Shown piece by piece: positions 7,501-8,252 of a stretch of DNA of 8,252 bases. The stretch comes from Verrucomicrobiales bacterium (GTDB lineage Bacteria; Verrucomicrobiota; Verrucomicrobiia; Verrucomicrobiales; Verrucomicrobiaceae), in assembly GCA_003453085.1 (NCBI GenBank), contig DMMK01000104.1, positions 1-8,252 on the forward strand, read 5' to 3'. A model generated the notes under the pieces. It made no database searches and was not told the origin of the DNA. It was given only the letters and a program-made list of their open reading frames with translations. Every line of letters begins with the position of its first letter. The stretch's first letter is position 1. Position numbers and translations under genes: made by a program.

Positions 7501-7981
7501 CCTTCCAGAGCATCTGGTTCAGCATGACCAGGAAATCATTCGTCCGCATCGGCTCCTTGCCCGCCGTCATCTGCTGGCGCACCCCGCGCAGATAGCCGCC
7601 GATCAGGGGCGTGAGGGGGAGCTTGCGGTGATAGGGTTCAAGCTCATGAGCCAGGATTGGATCGTAACGAAAAGGTACTCGTTCCGCCTCCGGCTCCAGA
7701 AAGAAGTCGAAGGGGTTATAAACGGCCATGTCAGCCACCAGATCCACCTCCACGCAGAGTTCGGTGGCTTTTTCAGGAAAGACCAGCCGGGCCAGGTAAT
7801 TGCTTTGAGGATCCTGCTGCCAATTGATGAAATGTGTGTCTGGCTTGATCGTCAGCGAGTAGGCCAGGATGGGGGTACGGCAATGCGGGGCAGGCCGCAA
7901 ACGCACAATGTGAGGTGAAAGATTCACCGGGCGGTCAAACTTATACCGCGTGACGTGACGGAGTGCGACGTGAATGGACAT
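4556..7981 (-). CDS. Transglutaminase-like protein with C-terminal DUF2126 putative amidoligase domain
   Basis: This 1141-residue, probably cytoplasmic protein has an N-terminal transglutaminase-like unit. It comprises an N-terminal beta region (about 1-100, starting MSIHVALRHVTRYKFDRPV) and a papain-fold core with C186 in GCGSCRDSAW, H235 in DLHAWCEVYLPGAGW and D251 in GLDPT, the expected Cys-His-Asp triad. From about 325 to the end it matches DUF2126, described as a putative amidoligase: LTMGGEPTFVSIDD (332-345), HTGTGGGNHIVMGGESPR (748-765), HNHPSLSYLFSGLFIGPTSQ (784-803) and VELRSFEMPPHPEMS (878-892). A Pro/Glu/Gly-rich linker lies at about 585-635. Length and order are those of the usual fused transglutaminase-DUF2126 family. 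Family knowledge links it to alpha-E (DUF403) and circularly permuted ATP-grasp proteins in a predicted peptide-ligation or peptide-modification system; the substrate is unproven. Those partners are not in this window. The start is secure because the N-terminus matches the family; AAGGA lies 13 nt upstream and TAGGAG 20 nt upstream. The gene is intact and convergent with the GH-like gene. Confidence 0.93.
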   Translation of the reverse strand: MSIHVALRHVTRYKFDRPVNLSPHIVRLRPAPHCRTPILAYSLTIKPDTHFINWQQDPQSNYLARLVFPEKATELCVEVDLVADMAVYNPFDFFLEPEAERVPFRYDPILAHELEPYHRKLPLTPLIGGYLRGVRQQMTAGKEPMRTNDFLVMLNQMLWKDISYNIRLEPGVQTPEETLELGCGSCRDSAWLMVQIFRHLGYAARFVSGYLIQLKADVKSLDGPSGAEVDFTDLHAWCEVYLPGAGWVGLDPTSGLFAGEGHIPLAATPDPSSAAPVDGLIDKCEVEFDHEMSVTRIFETARVTKPYTPEQWKDIEALGYQIDDELVAGDVRLTMGGEPTFVSIDDMEGDEWNIAAVGPTKRLLSGQLIKRLRHRFGPGGLLHYGMGKWYPGEQLPRWSLGCYWRKDGVPVWADDSLIADESKSYGHDETNAQRFGVALAAALGVSPKWLKPGYEDAFYYLWKEKRMPVNVDPLKSNLKDEYERKRLARIFEEGLDKVVGYALPLQRSVSGNELKWESGPWYVRDDTMYLIPGDSPMGLRLPLDSIPWVSAADFPWIYPTDPNKDWPELPPRPDSRQQFLSGIGDMLDSLSQAPASYAEGGYSGQGKPERRRLDPLTEEQTENPPEKFPASQESAPWIIRTALCIEAREGRLHVFMPPVEDVEDYLDLVAAVEDVAATLKMPLIVEGTPPPYDPRLQVLKVTPDPGVIEVNTHPVKTWNELVENTQIIYDEARQTRLGTEKFMVDGRHTGTGGGNHIVMGGESPRHSPFLRRPDLLKSLLGYWHNHPSLSYLFSGLFIGPTSQHPRIDEARNDALFEMELAFKELDRNTAAHGHTTPWLVDRIFRNLLADVTGNTHRTEFCIDKMFDPGSSTGRLGLVELRSFEMPPHPEMSLAQQLLMRAAIARFWKEPYEQKLVRWGTELHDRFLLPHFVWDDFKDVMDDFKIAGYGLTPDWFEPHFEFKFPRIGEITQRGVNLEIRTALEPWHVLGEEATAGGTARYVDSSLERVQIKTAGLVNNRYIVTCNGRQVPLHPSGITGEYVAGIRYRAWQPPNALQPTIGIHAPLIFDLVDTWNNRSLGGGNYYVTHPGGRSFDTFPVNGYEAESRRRSRFTITGHTPGKIDPIIIPSVPEFPFTLDLRLG

Positions 7982-8252
7982 GTTGGGTTGGTTGTCCTTT
8001 GCTCCTAAAGCATAGCGCGTGCCAGCGACGAAATGGAAACTTTTATTCCTTCATCCCGCTTGCCCCAGGTGACGAAAAACAGCGTCCCCCGGAGGCTTCT
8101 GACCAAGGTTTCGCCAGGCAATCTTCGTGCAAGGATCACGCTAGGCCAATCAACAGCATCCGCTGCCGGGAGCACAGCCGATCAGATTCAGCTTCGGCGC
8201 AGGGCCACAGACGCCAGGAAGGCACAATTCCTTGGCTAGGCAGTCCGTATGT
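7982..8252 (-). promoter_or_regulatory. Upstream region of the transglutaminase/DUF2126 gene, no gene recognised
   Basis: These 271 bases hold no convincing gene. On the minus strand, reading toward the gene, a weak promoter-like pair can be drawn: TATGCT at 8014-8009 as -10 and TTTCCA at 8039-8034 as -35, with a 19 bp spacer that is longer than ideal. Just downstream are TAGGAG (8007-8002) and AAGGA (7999-7995), the latter 13 nt from the ATG and the likelier ribosome binding site. All three minus-strand frames carry stops within the stretch, so no upstream gene overlaps this start. A small imperfect hairpin (GCCAGGAA/TTCCTTGGC, about 8213-8236) lacks a T-tract. The promoter call is weak. Confidence 0.3.

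Noticed and set aside
6800..7918. A 372-codon open frame on the plus strand
   Set aside because: It is wholly antisense to the well-supported transglutaminase/DUF2126 gene, and its product shows no recognisable motif.
3841..8231. Repeated GGCACAATTCC at about 3841 and 8221
   Set aside because: An 11-base match with unrelated flanks, one copy inside a coding region; consistent with chance.
8033..8239. A 68-codon plus-strand open frame near the right edge
   Set aside because: Low-complexity, Arg/Ser/Ala-rich composition, no domain pattern and no ribosome binding site; probably spurious.

Overview
The window looks like chromosomal DNA from a Gram-negative, polysaccharide-degrading bacterium, most likely a Verrucomicrobiota member (Prosthecobacter/Verrucomicrobium-like). 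The clues are moderately high GC, a secreted iduronate-2-sulfatase-type sulfatase with a lysine-rich tail, weak or absent Shine-Dalgarno sequences before several genes, and a transglutaminase/DUF2126 protein. The lineage call is inference from gene content; no rRNA or other marker is present. I found no tRNA, CRISPR, insertion sequence, attachment site or phage signature.

Layout. (1) Bases 2-100, plus strand: the C-terminal end of an unidentified membrane protein. (2) 125-1630, minus strand: an exported type-I sulfatase with an intact CSPSR active-site motif, convergent with the membrane-protein tail. (3) 1691-3451, plus strand, divergent from the sulfatase across only 60 bp: a VanW domain joined to a Cys/His cluster and a GT-B (GT4-like) glycosyltransferase domain whose EX7E motif has lost its second Glu. 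(4) 3474-4548, plus strand, 22 bp after gene 3: a secreted TIM-barrel protein of the glycoside hydrolase clan A type. Its reading frame is broken near 4285-4297, which separates the putative acid/base Glu from the putative nucleophile Glu. (5) 4556-7981, minus strand, convergent with gene 4 (7 bp between stops): an 1141-residue transglutaminase plus DUF2126 putative amidoligase. (6) 7982-8252: the upstream region of gene 5, with no convincing gene.

How they may work together. The sulfatase and the GH-like protein are both exported and suit work on external or surface glycans. VanW-GT is probably cytoplasmic, is the likely operon partner of the GH-like gene, and is best read as a glycan or envelope assembly protein of unknown substrate. 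The transglutaminase/DUF2126 protein belongs to a predicted peptide-modification system; the partners usually found with it (alpha-E/DUF403 and circularly permuted ATP-grasp proteins) are not in this window. A single pathway uniting all these genes is not demonstrated. The most unusual items are the VanW-glycosyltransferase fusion and the frameshifted GH-A gene.
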